64,000 nt of DNA from NCBI GenBank assembly GCA_023078555.1, contig CM041196.1, positions 10,558,985 to 10,622,984 of the forward strand, written 5' to 3'. Position 1 is the stretch's first letter. The number at the start of each line of letters is the position of its first letter. A model generated the notes under the pieces. The model ran no database searches. It worked only from the letters and a program-made list of their open reading frames with translations, and was not told where the DNA came from. A program made the translations under genes and the position numbers. Source of the stretch: Ulva prolifera. Its lineage: Eukaryota; Chlorophyta; Ulvophyceae; Ulvales; Ulvaceae. Below, one piece after another: positions 40,801 through 52,945 of the stretch.

Positions 40801-41612
40801 GGTGAACTTGCATGGGCACTTGGCACAGAGATCATGCGTGATCGCAAGGCCAAAACAATCATCATGACACAGCGAAACAAAATCCAGAACTTGCTTGAAA
40901 AGTACAGTATGTCTGACTGTCGCAAATCTCCCACTCCGTTAGTGCCGCGGCAACAACTAAGGAGTGTGAAAGAGCATCCTGACCTGGAGAAAGCCAGTGC
41001 TGCTGAGCATTCCAGGTTCATGAGTGCTGTAGGGAGCATCTAGTATATTGCAGCAGTGACACGACCTGACCTGAGCTATGTGGCACATGCCCTGGCCCGG
41101 CACATGTCTAGTAGTCTGAAGGAACATTGGTGTGCCGTGCAACATGTTCTGAGATACCTGCAGTCCACAAAGAAGTTAGGAATAAAATTTGTAGGCTCTG
41201 AGGGACACGGGTGTTTATTAGAGGCTTTTTCAGCTGCAGACTTTGCGAACTCTGCTGATCTGAAAAGCGTGTCTGGTATGGTTATTCGGGTGCATGGGAA
41301 CTGTGTTCTCTGGCGTTCGAAGAAGCAGAGTATAGTGGCTAGGGATACAACAGAGGCTGAACTCATCGCGATGAGTGCAACAGCCAACGAGTTAATGTGG
41401 GTGAAGCAGTTGCTTCTCGATTTGAAACTCGTCCCACACAAGCCGACTCTGTGGGGTGACAATAAGAGTGCCAACATATTGGCTGTTAATGCTGTGTCCA
41501 CTGACAGATCCAAGCACATTCGTGTGCGGCACCTGCGGGTGAGGGAATATGTCCAGATGGATGAACTTAAGGTAGCATGGGTAGGCACTGTTGATCAGTT
41601 AGCGGATGTGTT
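37814..41612 (+). pseudogene. Copia copy A, integrase to RNase H, multiply broken
   Basis: Colinear with copy B 27742-31550. Integrase motifs HADLAGP and HTDKGGEF are present. A deletion of several bases near 38302 removes the His before RLTPT and shifts frame. An extra C near 39153, a deletion at 40205 (AGGAGTAG) and one at 40325 break RT. The catalytic box WVDDLFIF survives (near 40710). A CAG-to-TAG change at 41041-41043 stops the RNase H part. It is a dead copy but informative for the ancestral frame. Confidence 0.9.
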
Positions 41613-41965
41613 GGGCTGAGAAGGAGCTACGCAGTGCTAGAGACCTGGGCGGTAGCCGGGCCAGTATGGTTTGCATTCACTTCGCGGTGGGGCAGCTACC
41701 GATGCGGAGGCGGCAGGACGCCCGGTCAGCGAGATCAAATTCTTGGGAAGATGGCAGTCTGCAGTGGTGCTGCAGTACATGCGTGCGGGGGAGCAGTTGG
41801 CTGCCGAGTTCGGCCTCCCCCGGGCATGCAGGGGGTTGCGCGTTTTGTGATTACTTACTGCGGAAACCTCAGTTGGTCCAGAGATATCCAAGGGGTAGTG
41901 CCTCCAAGTGCTACGTGCCTCCGGGCACCGGTGTTTATTCAACACCGCCGTCTGAGTGACCATAA
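41613..41965 (+). mobile_element. 3' fragment of a Ngaro-like element fused to truncated Copia copy A
   Basis: Matches 18891-19245: the end of the tyrosine recombinase (the segment around GGTTTGCATTCACTTCGC and the LQYMRAG codons) and one B repeat ending GACCATAA at 41965. No A2 repeat follows, and sequence beyond 41965 is unrelated. The junction with Copia sequence is abrupt at 41612/41613. Confidence 0.9.
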
Positions 41966-44939
41966 TGAACTCTTTCTGTTGAACGAGAGTCTGATGTCTA
42001 CCGGCGCACACACGTGTGGTGAGGTCGTCGAAAATGCATCAGCCATCTGTACAACGTGAACCCGGTCGTATTATAACGAACATATTACATTACATTTTGT
42101 GCTGGCAGGTTATCGTGTACAGCGACTTGATGGCTCTCCACTCTTAAGCAGAAGAGCTTGCTACCTCAAGCTTGAGACTGCAGTCGTGTCCCAGCTTCTC
42201 TTCTGCCTCGCTCTGAGCATCTAAAAACAACCTTATGGACTCTAAGCAAGATATCATGCCTATATGTATTCTACAGATAGAGTTATGTCACTTTTGGCGC
42301 GCGACAAATCAGTTGAGCGCTACACAATGACGGAAAGGCGAATGACACTACACCTGGATGTAGGCATGTCACACTTTCATCGTAGAGTACATCACATTGG
42401 TCCTCCCCGCATACCGCACTTGCACTGATCAGAGTCATGGTGTCCGCACAGTACATGCGGGTGGAATTACGAAACAATGGAAGCACCCCCCGAATACTGC
42501 TTAGGGCATTGCAGCTCCGGCAAATGTTAACGCAAGGGAGGCAGTTGGGGAGTTCGGGGGTCGTGAGCAGAAGACTTGCTCTATGTAAAGTTTCCATGGA
42601 AGAGTGGGTATGTCACTCCCACTACGGAAGGCATGGACCGTTTGAATCGTGTACCAACCAGATCTCGTCTGTATCTTGGCACAAGATCCACGGGGAAAAA
42701 GATCGAGTTAAGCTCTAAAAATAAACTTCTGTCGCGCCCAGTGTCATACACCTGTCACCAACAGTGCCCTCCAACTCACCTCATATCGCCGTGCGAGATA
42801 GGCTGTACCGTGCTAGTTGGCCATCATCCGGTTGTGGGGAGCGGACATTTAGCTCGTGCGGCCAGCTCGCTAAAGCACGCGCAGCGGCCCAGAAAGCGCA
42901 TCCTCGGGCTTGTGTGCACTATCACGTGCATCCCAACAGCCCGCTACTTGCTATTATTCATACTAAGATGCAGCTCCAGAGAGACACTTGGGCCAAGGCG
43001 GACATTCCACTTTCACATGAAGATACGTCAGTTGTGATGGTTGATCTCCTTCGAAAGCATGGAAGGACAGGGGATGGGAGCAAGGTGGAAACACGGCGAC
43101 GGGGCATCGAAGGTGCCACCTGATGGGGGCACCACCTATTCCATCCGGGCCAAGGACACCTTCCAAATCGAGGACATCTTGGCTATGGTGAGTTGGTGCC
43201 CTAAGAAGCCCCCGTATCTGAACAACGTGGTGCGATGGTTCCGTCGACACTATGCTTGAGAATGTGTGATTATTGTGTTGTCACATCATTCATGTTTAGC
43301 TTAGGGAGTCGTAGCTAGAACCACTGAATGCCGTGCCTTGACGCTCCTGCTCAACTGCATGCTATTCTATGCGGACGGAAAGAATCTTGTGGGGGTGGCC
43401 GAGGGCGGCTCCAACGGCGTGACAAGAGCAAGCAGCAGCACGCGAGGGCCTACTCAAATGGCTTGTGGAGGCTTGTGTGCTACGATCGGTGGCGACAAGC
43501 AAAACCAGGCTAGTGTTGACAACCTCAAGACTGCAGGCCACCGGCCGACAGTTGCGGTAGGGCATGTCCAGGTATTGTCCATCCCACACTGAACCTGAAC
43601 ATCTTTGTAGTGCTCAAGTAGCATGCGCCGTTTTTGAGTTGAAGCACAAAAACTAGTTGCTGACTTGCATCATGTGGGCGCAATCAATGACGACTTTAAC
43701 ATAATATGCAGTCAATGGTGTGGGACATTGGGGGCGCGCCATGCATGGCATCGGGCTGGATGGTCGGCGGGATTGAAGAAGATAACATCATTGTAGAGGT
43801 CACCAAGGTCGCCAGAGACTGACAGCTACCGATCCACAACCTCATTGTGAACTACCCATTCCCAACCCGTGCCTTGACCACCATGTGGGAGGGATCACGG
43901 GTCCATTTTGTTGCGCTCGGCAGGTTCACGCCGCTGCACCGCTGATGGCGCGTAATGCGGGCAAAGCAGTTTTGGCGGGGACAACATTGGGATAGCGGTG
44001 ACCACATGCTAGGTGGGGTCATCACTTGGATTGATTCAAGACCTGCTATGAAAGGCAAAGATGGAAAACATTGGCGGATCTTATCTGCATATTCTTGGAT
44101 TTGCCTGACGTCCATTTTGGTTACCTTCAAATTTGCATTGGATGCCTCGCTTCCGGCACGCCGTTGTTGTTCCAATCCCAATAAGCTCGGCATATTCCGT
44201 CCATGGCTTCGTGGGCGCTTACTACGCGTCGTGCTTTCTTCAGCATGTTCGCGACCTCAGCAGCGTTACTTCCCTCTTCGCCTTCGTTGCTTTCGATGCT
44301 CTGTATATCGCCGGCAATCATATTAGTCCATTTCAACACACAGCTTCGTGAGAGTTGGTGGGGCTCACCATCGGTCAGCGTAGATGACTATTGATCCCCG
44401 TGCGGCTGTGTCGTGCAAGGCCTTGGCGATCTATGCCACTTGCCCAGAGCTGTTTCAACGCTTTTGCTATGCTTCTCTGTGAAAAATCGCTCAGCTTTGG
44501 AACCCCGACAACCATTTTTACAGATGGTAACGACTGTGCCTTTTGGACCATACCGCTAACACTTCTTTGAACTCAGCAACGTCCGTCGCCAGCACGTACT
44601 TGTGCCTGAAAGAAAATAAGTACTTCATGTGGTCGGTTACTACCTTCTTCGCCTTGTCCGTGTTGCACACCCTCTTCAGGCAACATGTCGTGTACATACC
44701 CAAACGCACAAGTGCTTTACATGGAACAACAGATGAATATGCATGCACCAACCGTAAGCTTCAGAATTGTATGGTCAAACATGCTATATGTGGTAAGTCG
44801 CCTCTGTACGTGGTGCAGTCTCAATTTCCCCCTCTGTCCCGGCCGCGAGACCCACGGCGGCCCACGCTGCCGCCGTCATCAGTGATTTCATGCAGGTTGG
44901 GCAGGTTGGGTCCCGCCCTCGCATGAGCGAGGAGCCGGA
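41966..44939. other. Unresolved region with scattered coding-like frames
   Basis: Protein-like plus-strand pieces lie at 42576-42770 (WKSGYVTPTTEGMDRLNR), 42764-43123 and 43060-43259 (KDTFQIEDILAMVSWCPKKP), with a further frame at 43338-43592. On the minus strand 44751-44518 (VVTDHMKYLFSFRHKYVLAT) and 44339-44127 look coding-like. They may be exons of decayed elements. I recognise no family and give no gene boundaries. Confidence 0.3.
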
Positions 44940-45371
44940 GTGTCAGAGGTCCCCGGTGTTGATGCCAACGGGATCTCCGCCAGCGCTGCCACCGCCCCGA
45001 TCCCAGGAGCCCCGCCAGCCCATGCCAACGTCGATCCGCCGCCGTTCTCCACGACCGCTCCTGGTCGCCGTCGCTTCCCATCTCCAATGTTTGACATTGA
45101 CTTCATGTCTACAGCAGAGGAGGCCGAATTCCTCGGCCTCGACCCTCTGCATCAGCCCGCACATGAGAACGACACAACGGCCGCACATCCAGATGTTTCC
45201 GCCGTGGACTGGGTCGCCCAAGAGGGCCTTGTGTGCGACGGCCGCGCCGTCAACGCTCAGCGTGAGAGTGATCTCCACAGTGCCTACTCTGAATGTTCCC
45301 GGGTTCGCTACATTGTTTCCCTGTACATATACATACCCCCTTTATGGTCTGCCACATGGCATTTGCGGTGA
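44940..45371 (+). CDS. Hypothetical Pro/Ala-rich then acidic protein or exon
   Basis: 143 codons from ATG. The first 50 residues are Ala/Pro-rich and probably disordered, followed by RRRFPSPMFDIDFMSTAEEAEFLGL and an acidic stretch. The minus-strand frame over the same bases is probably a shadow. No domain is visible and no neighbour suggests a role. The end may be an intron, as YIYIPPLWSATWHLR is atypical. Confidence 0.25.
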   Translation: MSEVPGVDANGISASAATAPIPGAPPAHANVDPPPFSTTAPGRRRFPSPMFDIDFMSTAEEAEFLGLDPLHQPAHENDTTAAHPDVSAVDWVAQEGLVCDGRAVNAQRESDLHSAYSECSRVRYIVSLYIYIPPLWSATWHLR

Positions 45372-45742
45372 CTGCGGTACACGTAGTGGAACAATAAGTT
45401 TTTCACATCCTGGTGTGAACACCTAGGCATTGCATTGCAGCTGACATTCGCCTACCATCCTAGAGCCAATGGGCAAGGTGAGTAGTACAATCGCGTTTTA
45501 AGGTGTTCGGCATTTCATCGGTCCTGCACATGATGATTGGGATGCATTCCTGTCACATTGAATTCCATCAAAACCGACCCAATTCCATCATCCCTAAACC
45601 CACCTACGTGTGCAATTTGAAACTTGTCAGTCCCTGAGATCCCACAAGATCCGACATCCCATTCCCTCGTCCAGCGTCAAAGATTTCTCCAGACCGTCCG
45701 TCAATTGATGCTAGATGCCACTACAGGCAAGCATGCCTGCTA

Positions 45743-46015
45743 CTACATGCATGCACGAGTACACATTCCATACAGTGTGCAGCTTAGGATATTGGCCTAG
45801 ACAACGACACCGCCCATCACATTGACTGCATGCATGCGTGTGTACTCCATATTGTTTCCAGCATGGTACGTGAACTGCAGACCGTGCAAGTGCCGACGGA
45901 GTGCCTACTAGACTAACTCTGCCTCGCAGCGGCGCTGCAGCTGAAGTTGTAGTCCATAATGAAGGAGCAAGCGGCGCTCAAGGGCCGCGTCTGCACTTGT
46001 CCAAAGCGCTGCTCC
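45743..46015 (+). repeat. Diverged duplication, copy 1 (partner 48818-49085)
   Basis: Shared blocks in the same order include ATGGTACGTG, GACCGTGCA, ATGAAGGAGCAAGCGG and TGTCCAAAGCGCTGCTCCAT. Similarity is patchy, so the duplication is old. It may be the end of a dispersed element. The frame 45901-46338 runs out of it without a recognised domain. Confidence 0.7.
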
Positions 46016-46504
46016 ATTTTACCGGGGACATGCTCATGATGGCCATTCTCAATGCAAGGAGGGGCACGGAGTTCCACGTTTCGAGCCTCACAGGGTTGGG
46101 CTACCAGACACGGCGTGTAGGTGACGCCCGGGTTGTGGTCTGCGGCAAAATCATCAACATGGCAAATGAGATGCGGAATGAGAGTGTGCGTCGGGGGTTT
46201 TCGAACGCGACGAGGTCAGCGTTCATGCCGATGCGTCAACGACATTGCCGCAAGATGGGCCACTCGACGAGCACCACAGAACCCCCTGACGTGCTTTGCT
46301 GCATCCATATTTGTCCTGGCGGCGACTTGATGCGATAGACGCCACAGCTGGTGGTGGTCCGCGGGTACCTTCCCGATTAGCGCGGAACGGCGAACGAGAT
46401 GTTGTGCATATGCTCAGTGTATCTTGTAATCGCAGATGCGTGGTTCTTGTGGCCAGCAGCCTCGCGGAGGTAACCCCGTCCGGAGCGGAGCATTGAGCAT
46501 CCAC

Positions 46505-46524
46505 ATTGATATCATGATATCAAT
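46505..46524. repeat. Perfect 20-bp palindrome
   Basis: ATTGATATCATGATATCAAT is its own reverse complement. It lies in a stretch without genes. It could be a binding site for a dimeric protein or chance in AT-rich sequence. Confidence 0.8.
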
Positions 46525-47640
46525 ATCCATGCGTGGTGAAAACGCAACTGCAGTCTTGTAGGACAGCAAAGTAAGTCCAAGCGTCAATTGATTGCACCGG
46601 TTTCAGTTGCAAGACACCAAAGTTTACCATCAAGGGCTTTCGCAACCCAAAGCTGCCATCCGAGCAACCACAAATCATCATATATAACTCAATCAGCACG
46701 CTGCAGCAGAAAAAATGCAACACCTACATCTCCGCGACTAGGAGACATCTGCCTTAATACAAGACCATCAATCCTCCTACATCGCAGTAAAAAATCTGCA
46801 ATGGATTTTGCAGTGTCCCCGAGTGTCCAAACCCGGGTCGCTAATGTCAAGAAGGCTGCGCAGATCAAGTATGCGAGTGCGACTGCGAGGATGTCCAACG
46901 TGCTAAGATGTGCGCGCACGGTGCTGATCTCCTGAAAGACATCTTGCACTACCCTACGAGTTTGGTGCTATTCGCCTATTTATTTGGGACAAGGTGGAGG
47001 AGGCAACACCACTGGGCCACATGATGGCTTAGGGACTTGGTTCCTCTATAGGCATCCCCATCGGGCTGCACCCAGAGAAACAGACAAGCTGCAGCCAATG
47101 CTGCAGCCAATGCTGCAGCTCTTTTGAGTTCTAGAGGAGCACTCGAATGCAGAAGCGTTCAAGGATAGTGCATCACATGTTCACCTGCCACTTGTGCCAC
47201 AACAGCCACAGTACAACTAGCACCCACACTCCAGACTTGCGTGTCCCGCACACGCATCCACAAGCAGTGCCTACTGCAAGTATGCCCCGATGTAGTCGCC
47301 GCTGCGCCAGCCCCCCTCCGTATGACCGGCGAGGAGTCTGTGCGAGATGGGGACGACAACATCACGCACCGTGATCTCAGATTTGTGCACTTGGGGTGAT
47401 GGGTGCTTGTCATGCCACTTCGTGACGCGGATCACATCACTACGCTCTTCGCGCTTCCAAATCCACAGGATTGTCTAGATGCTTGTGCGGCAGAAGTGTT
47501 AAGGTGCTTGGACTCGTTGTCTGGATACGGTGTATGGTTCGAGGCACGCCGTAGGGTATTGACAAATACGCACTTGGATCTCGCCACTTGGTACAGCGCA
47601 GTACGCAAGTGACAAGCACGGGCTTCAAATTTGTCGTGAG
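46525..47640. other. Intergenic stretch, nothing recognised
   Basis: Only short frames. The minus frame 46949-46689 has a hydrophobic stretch (DILAVALAYLICAAFLTLAT) that could be a membrane segment, but it has no context supporting a gene. A short tandem CTGCAGCCAATG lies near 47091-47115. Confidence 0.4.
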
Positions 47641-47645
47641 GCAAC

Positions 47646-48266
47646 TTGTATTTGGAATCTAGTCGAGCTAGGCCGGCGTCGATTGGATTTGGGTTACCCG
47701 CATTGCTAAAGAAGATTGGACATATGGGTTCATCTATGGAGATCAAAATGGAAAAACTGACATCGACGACTTGCTTCAAATGGAAGGAAGAGATCGAGAA
47801 CGCGTTGAAGATGCGTGGACGGTATGGTGCTGTCGTGGAGTAGGCAGCATGCACAACATTGGAAGCTGACGCGAAGATGCGCATGAACGAGCAGGCGCTC
47901 GCGGCCATCAGGATGAGTGTGGGCACGAACTTTATGACTCATATCCGAGGATTGGATACGGCGAAGGAAGCCTTTACCGCTTTGTTCAACATATTCAAGG
48001 CGAAGGCACTGGGCGTCAAACGCAACCTTCGCAAGGACCTCGAAGCAGGTCGATGCAAGAAGAACGAAGATGTTCTTGTGTACGGTGGACATGCACAGAT
48101 GCTGCGCACGCAACTGAAGGACGCATGCAACATGGACGTCACTGACACGGACTTTGTTGAGATACTCTTGGAAGGACTTGGCCATGAGTTCGATGACTTC
48201 AAGAAAGAAGCACAAGCTTCGCGTTCTTTCGCGGTCTTGCCCGCCTCGGCACAATCATCCTCGTAG
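47646..48266 (+). pseudogene. Copia-type gag (UBN2-like) remnant
   Basis: One frame with a single TAG at 47841-47843. Before it is KLTSTTCFKWKEEIENALKM, the L-NY--W---M---L start of UBN2-type Gag. After it come EADAKMRMNEQALAAIRMSV, KEAFTALFNIFKAKALGVKR and DTDFVEILLEGLGHEFDDFK, in the order of Copia Gag. It is unrelated in sequence to the copy A/B Gag, so it marks another Copia lineage. No LTR, protease or pol was seen nearby. Confidence 0.7.
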
Positions 48267-48817
48267 CACAGCGCATCACACCCAAGATTGGCTATGTATA
48301 AAGTGTGGCTAAGAAGGTCTTGCCGTTCATATTCTCAATGATGTTGTAGACAGATCAAGCACGAGACACGAGCACCGAGCCTGCAGCCCCGCGGCCTGAT
48401 GAATGTGTATGCACCACAAACGAAGCACTCGTCGGCTTTCAGGTGTCATTCGCTGAAGTGGTGATGAATGACAACATGCCAACCGAGTCCGACGCTGCCG
48501 CCACACTGTCTCAGAGCACGAGCCGGGCGCCGGAGAACGCCGCGCCCACCAATGCCTACGTGTCCATGATCTTGGCACATGCGAACACCGACAAGCTGAG
48601 GGACAACCCTCCCCATTGCAAGCCCGTTGCGGCGGAGCTCACGATGAAGTCACATAAAATTTGTGACGAAGACTTGACAGAGCTAGCCGTAGGCGACGAC
48701 CAAGGCAAGGCGCGGCGTTGTCCCTGTCTACTTGTTGATGATGATGATGCATGACAAGATCCTTCGCTACGGTATACTCTTGTGCGCGCCAGATATCTAA
48801 AACCTGCCGCCGCCCCG
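48267..48817. other. Stretch with one coding-like frame
   Basis: The plus frame 48443-48754 (Ala/Asp/Glu-rich, ending LLVDDDDA) is protein-like but unrecognised. It may be a distant piece of the preceding gag element or chance. Confidence 0.3.
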
Positions 48818-49085
48818 CAATCTACGTGCATGCATAAGTGCACACTCCAGAACGTGTCCAGCTGAGAATTCCATCCCCCGACTATGACTACGTTCAGCAC
48901 ACTGCTTGCAGTGTCCGCCATGGTACGTGTTCAGCATGCTAGCGGACCGTGCAGGTGCCAGTGCATACGGGACAACATCTGCCTTGCAACGACGGTAGAG
49001 CTGCTGCTGCTGTCAATCATGAAGGAGCAAGCGGTGCCCGAGGGTCATGATCGGGACCTGTCCAAAGCGCTGCTCCATTCTGCCA
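48818..49085 (+). repeat. Diverged duplication, copy 2 (partner 45743-46015)
   Basis: See the first copy for shared blocks. Same orientation, about 3.1 kb downstream. Confidence 0.7.
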
Positions 49086-50039
49086 CAACCCAGTGTTGTA
49101 TTTACTTTGTGCAATGCGATGTCTGTACAGAGAATGTTGTGGTGTAGCCATGGATATGAATTATTCTTTCCGCTTTAATAAACCGCTAACAGTAAATGTG
49201 CAACTGGAGGGCAAAACCGCTCACCCCCCCGCCCGGCATGGGCCCACCGGAGCCCGAGCCGTGGCTATGACGCGTTGAGGTACACATATTGCTAGTGTAG
49301 TGAAAATGCCGGGCAGTGAGCACTTGCCCGGATGGTCAAGTGCAGTCGTTGCTATGTAACACATTGAGTAGTCTTGCATACTTTGAGTTTATGTAACATG
49401 AGTTTGGTGACGTATCAGTGCGATATCCATCTTCACACACAAAATCATGCACATCGCTTTGCCCATTCTCCATTCTTCTTTCGGGATATACATTCTCTAA
49501 AATTGCGCAGAACATTGACAAACATCATGTGCGTTGTTACTTGATATCCTAACCGCCACTTTCGACAATTGACGGAAAGCAAGAAAGATCACGGCGGGCA
49601 CAGGCATGCTGCAGTATGCCACGTGGTTTGGTTTAGCGGGCGATCGGTGCATGCGCTTTGCACACATGCTTGTGCTACGCGGTTCTCGAATATTCAAGCT
49701 TGATGTAGATTCCTAGAAGAACATACATATATTCACGCGGACCATTCCATCGCCAGTTGAAATGTGGGTGCACATGCAGCGGCATAGCCATTTGCGCTAG
49801 CGTCACGGAGCACATCCCGGCCTTGCACACACCATCAATATTCAATTATTGTAAAAGGACAGGGTATATTGCATGTGAGGCTTGTGGGATTCGTAGAGCC
49901 AATTACTAGAGAGCCGTTCAGGGCTATAGTTCAGGCCTCAATGGCGATTGCTAGAAAAGCAATGACAGGATATATGCCGCAACATGGAGCCTAGGTGGGT
50001 AGTGGGTAGGGGTCAAACACATACACACATGCAAATGGG
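49086..50039. other. Intergenic stretch, nothing recognised
   Basis: Short frames only. A small imperfect inverted repeat (GCCCGGCAT near 49231 and ATGCCGGGC near 49306) surrounds an end without a gene. Confidence 0.45.
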
Positions 50040-50610
50040 CATACTCTACTGCATTGGTCACAAGTACAGCTTCATTGCTGTAGCAACGAACACCCCACTC
50101 CAGTTGGTTGAACACACATAGACGTGCACAAGGCACCGCATTCATCCACGTGCAGAAATTCGGGCAACGTGTCATATCACAGTTGAGCTACAAATCTACC
50201 GCGCGGATGTGCCATCTCAGATACTAACGTGCAGCGCAACTGTACCGAGGAGGCGACGATCGCATGCCCCGGAAAATCGGCACACTACATACATGCTACA
50301 CCAGTCACAAGTACGTGCACGTCCTCTTACATGATCGCCTATGCATACAAGGCAGTACGATGAGGTGTGCCATGCCACAATATCAACCAGCACCTTGACG
50401 TGTATGCTCGTGCAAACTCGGCATCAGCGTGCACGCAAGAGGAACGAATGCACAATCTTCACAAGTGAGCATTGCTGCACTAGGTACATGTAGAAGCCTG
50501 TCACGACAAACCACGTCCGTCTCTGAAGGGCCTAAATACTTGCTCGCCTCCGTAAAAGTTGAACATGGTGAGCGTGCGTGCATGTGACAACGTCATCAAA
50601 TGAGCATCCG
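50040..50610 (-). repeat. Dispersed repeat, copy 2 (inverted partner at 6.8-7.4 kb)
   Basis: Colinear, in opposite orientation, with 6815-7405. Shared blocks include GCAGTACGATGAGGTGTGCC (50353-50372) and GGGCATACTC (50037-50046). Confidence 0.75.
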
Positions 50611-52927
50611 GCCCGCTTAACTCCGCACAGCCTTCCGCACGAACGCTGCAATGATGTTTAAATCGAATATGTGTCACGAAAAGGCGCCGTAGGTGCACAG
50701 CTGCGCCACCATGACCACCTGCACATTGTTGTTTGCTAGCGCAATCAACGATGTGGACATCCATCGTGCTATCGTGTTCTGCACATGGCCGATCACATCT
50801 GATGAAAAGGAAGCTCCGCGTGCACACACGCAGCCGCTCGCGACCATGACAACTAAACGAATTATTTCGTTTCACTGCCGCACGCAACTGCAGCTGCAAC
50901 GTACCAACATCTGGGCAGACAGGTACCAGGCATGGTCACGTCACGTGCTGATGCCGAGCAGTGTGGCTTGACGTTCATTCACTTTCAGTGCTAATCAGGC
51001 CGCTGCATTCGATTGATGTGCACGAATGTACCTTCCGGCAACTCGATAGTCGCACGGGAGGTGTGAAGAATGGAGACACCTTGTACCTGAGGAACTTGCC
51101 TATATGTTGGGTCCCTACTGTCTACAAGCACTGCTCGTGCTGCTCTCATGACTAGCCTTCTTTCTATTACAACCGGGACGATGCTACTCACTTCCGCCGA
51201 TTTAGGTGCTCAATCGGAGCGCATGGGAAAGTTCAAAGTCGTTTACACAGAAGTAGCAACGTTGGTAGCTGTGCGTAAGCTCGCCGATTGGTAGTGTTAT
51301 GTGTGGCATGTGACTGCGACATCACAAAGAATATTATCAAGTTGCATTGTGCTGAACCTAGAACGGCAGTGAGAAGGCTCACCGTATGCATGATCTCAAG
51401 TGGAGGGACAGAATTGGAGCAGACTACGCTCCGTCTGATGTGCAGACTCTGTGGCATGCAATGACAGGCAGTCATACCTGTTCACCACTCCCGTTGGCTG
51501 CGCCATGCTTGCTATATTTTGGGTGAATGTGTATAAGATGAACAATATACTAGATGCATATGCGATGCACTATTCACCGGAAACATGAATCGTCGCTGCA
51601 CATTGTGCTAGGCCAATGTCATAGGGTACTGTGTACCACAACTCATGTATCCGGTGTAGGCAGCCATGTGCGCGGTGTGTGTTGCCTTGTATCCACGGGT
51701 CACAAGAAATCTCGCGGCCCTGTGTGACATCGCTAGCCCTGGCTTTGTCACACCCCAAAGATGCCCGACTCGCAAAGAGTACGTACATAATACGACTACA
51801 TCAGCATTCTGTTGCAACGGACACCCACATGCATGTCGTTTTACCGGCAATACTACGCCTTGCATTGCCAATGAGCTCGTGTGTGTGCGGCAACGCTGGC
51901 CTTCCTACCAAGCGTCCCTGGAGAGCTTGGCCATAGTTGACCCCCTCCATAGACTGTCCATGCATGCTCTTGCATAGGCAACCCATGCAGGTAGCCTGCA
52001 CAATCATCTGAAAGACATCCGGACACGAGATCGGTCACGCTCGAGGGGAGATCACAATGCGTCGCATAAGGAGAATGCCCCTGTGGACATGGACCGGGTC
52101 TGCAAGCGTAACTCGGGGGTGTAGCAGGCAGAAAGTTGATGATCGCAGCAACGACCAATCCATGAGTGATTGCATCTCCAATCAGATGCCTGATGGCTAT
52201 GAGGTGGTACCTGCGGACGCTGTTGCGTCTGCTGCCAGTCCGCCGCCAGTCCGCCGCCGCCCGCCCGTCTGCCGCCAAAGCCATTGCATATGATATATAT
52301 ATGTATGACTCTATGGCTGAAGCTCTTTCAACCTTAAGAGTCGCAACACCTCTCACAGTTTGCCGTAGAGTTGCTGACTTCACATGCCGTAGACTCTATA
52401 CGGGCTCCATCTGCATACTGTGACAGCTTGCCAACGGACGACCATCATGATGTGGTGGACATTTCGAAGGAGCTACCGCCTGTAAGTTAAAGTGATGTGG
52501 CCGGTGATGTTGCTTACCTAGGCGATTGCATCCGCAGAGCACAAATGTTATATGGCGTGCCTTCCGCTGCTGGTCATGCCACGTCTTGAAGGCAAGAATG
52601 TGCTGTGGCCGGCCATGGCCGGCTCTCTGTGTGGTAATTCTGTACTCCCCCGCCTATGTTAAAGATATACTTGATGAAGGGACTCATGAGGACGCTGGAG
52701 ATGGCACCAATGACAGAAAGCTGCAGCCGTTCCTAGCTCCGCTGTGGAAGACAAAACGCCCAATAGCATGGTCTCTAACTGCCCTTTAGGTCACATGTGC
52801 GAATGCATGCTATGCCAGGTGCAGGCAACCTGAGTTCAAGAAACTGATCAGCAGTTCAAAGAAGATGGCGGTGCGGATCATTTACGAAGTCGACACTGCT
52901 CGCCTTTTATTTATGCGAGCCTCGACA
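50611..52927. other. Unresolved region up to the Harbinger element
   Basis: Frames are short and without motifs. Just before the Harbinger insertion a coding-like segment (EFKKLISSSKKMAVRIIYEV, about 52834-52893, with CAG acceptor near 52823) may be an exon cut by the element, with FVLQLGDISFMEHVQCAIAA at 56650-56709 as a possible continuation. The product is unknown. Confidence 0.35.
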
Positions 52928-52930
52928 TAA

Positions 52931-52945
52931 GGCCGTGTTTAGTGG
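52931..52945 (+). repeat. Left TIR of the Harbinger element
   Basis: GGCCGTGTTTAGTGG, preceded by TAA. Confidence 0.95.

Larger units (their letters stand above)
23861..41612 (+). mobile_element. Copia retrotransposon copy A, interrupted by three insertions and 3' truncated
   Basis: It starts with a TGTCAC LTR at 23861. Its internal sequence is distributed over 24213-25405, 31994-32221, 36853-37415 and 37814-41612. The intervening blocks are Copia copy B (25406-31988), a composite-looking DNA transposon (32222-36848) and a solo LTR (37416-37808). The order and content match copy B throughout. At 41612, in the RNase H region (QLADV), homology to copy B stops and Ngaro-like sequence begins, so the last residues, the PPT and the 3' LTR are missing. 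Frame breaks are numerous (TAA at about 25291, indels near 38302, 39153, 40205 and 40325, TAG at 41041). Confidence 0.9.

Noticed and set aside
13754..47843. Reassignment of TAG to Gln, suggested by isolated in-frame TAG codons (5488, 13754, 16585, 41041, 47841)
   Set aside because: All lie in otherwise decayed element genes. The intact Harbinger transposase ends at TAA and Copia copy B at TAG at the expected C-terminus, and copy B has CAG where copy A has TAG at 41041. C-to-T decay at CAG sites is simpler.
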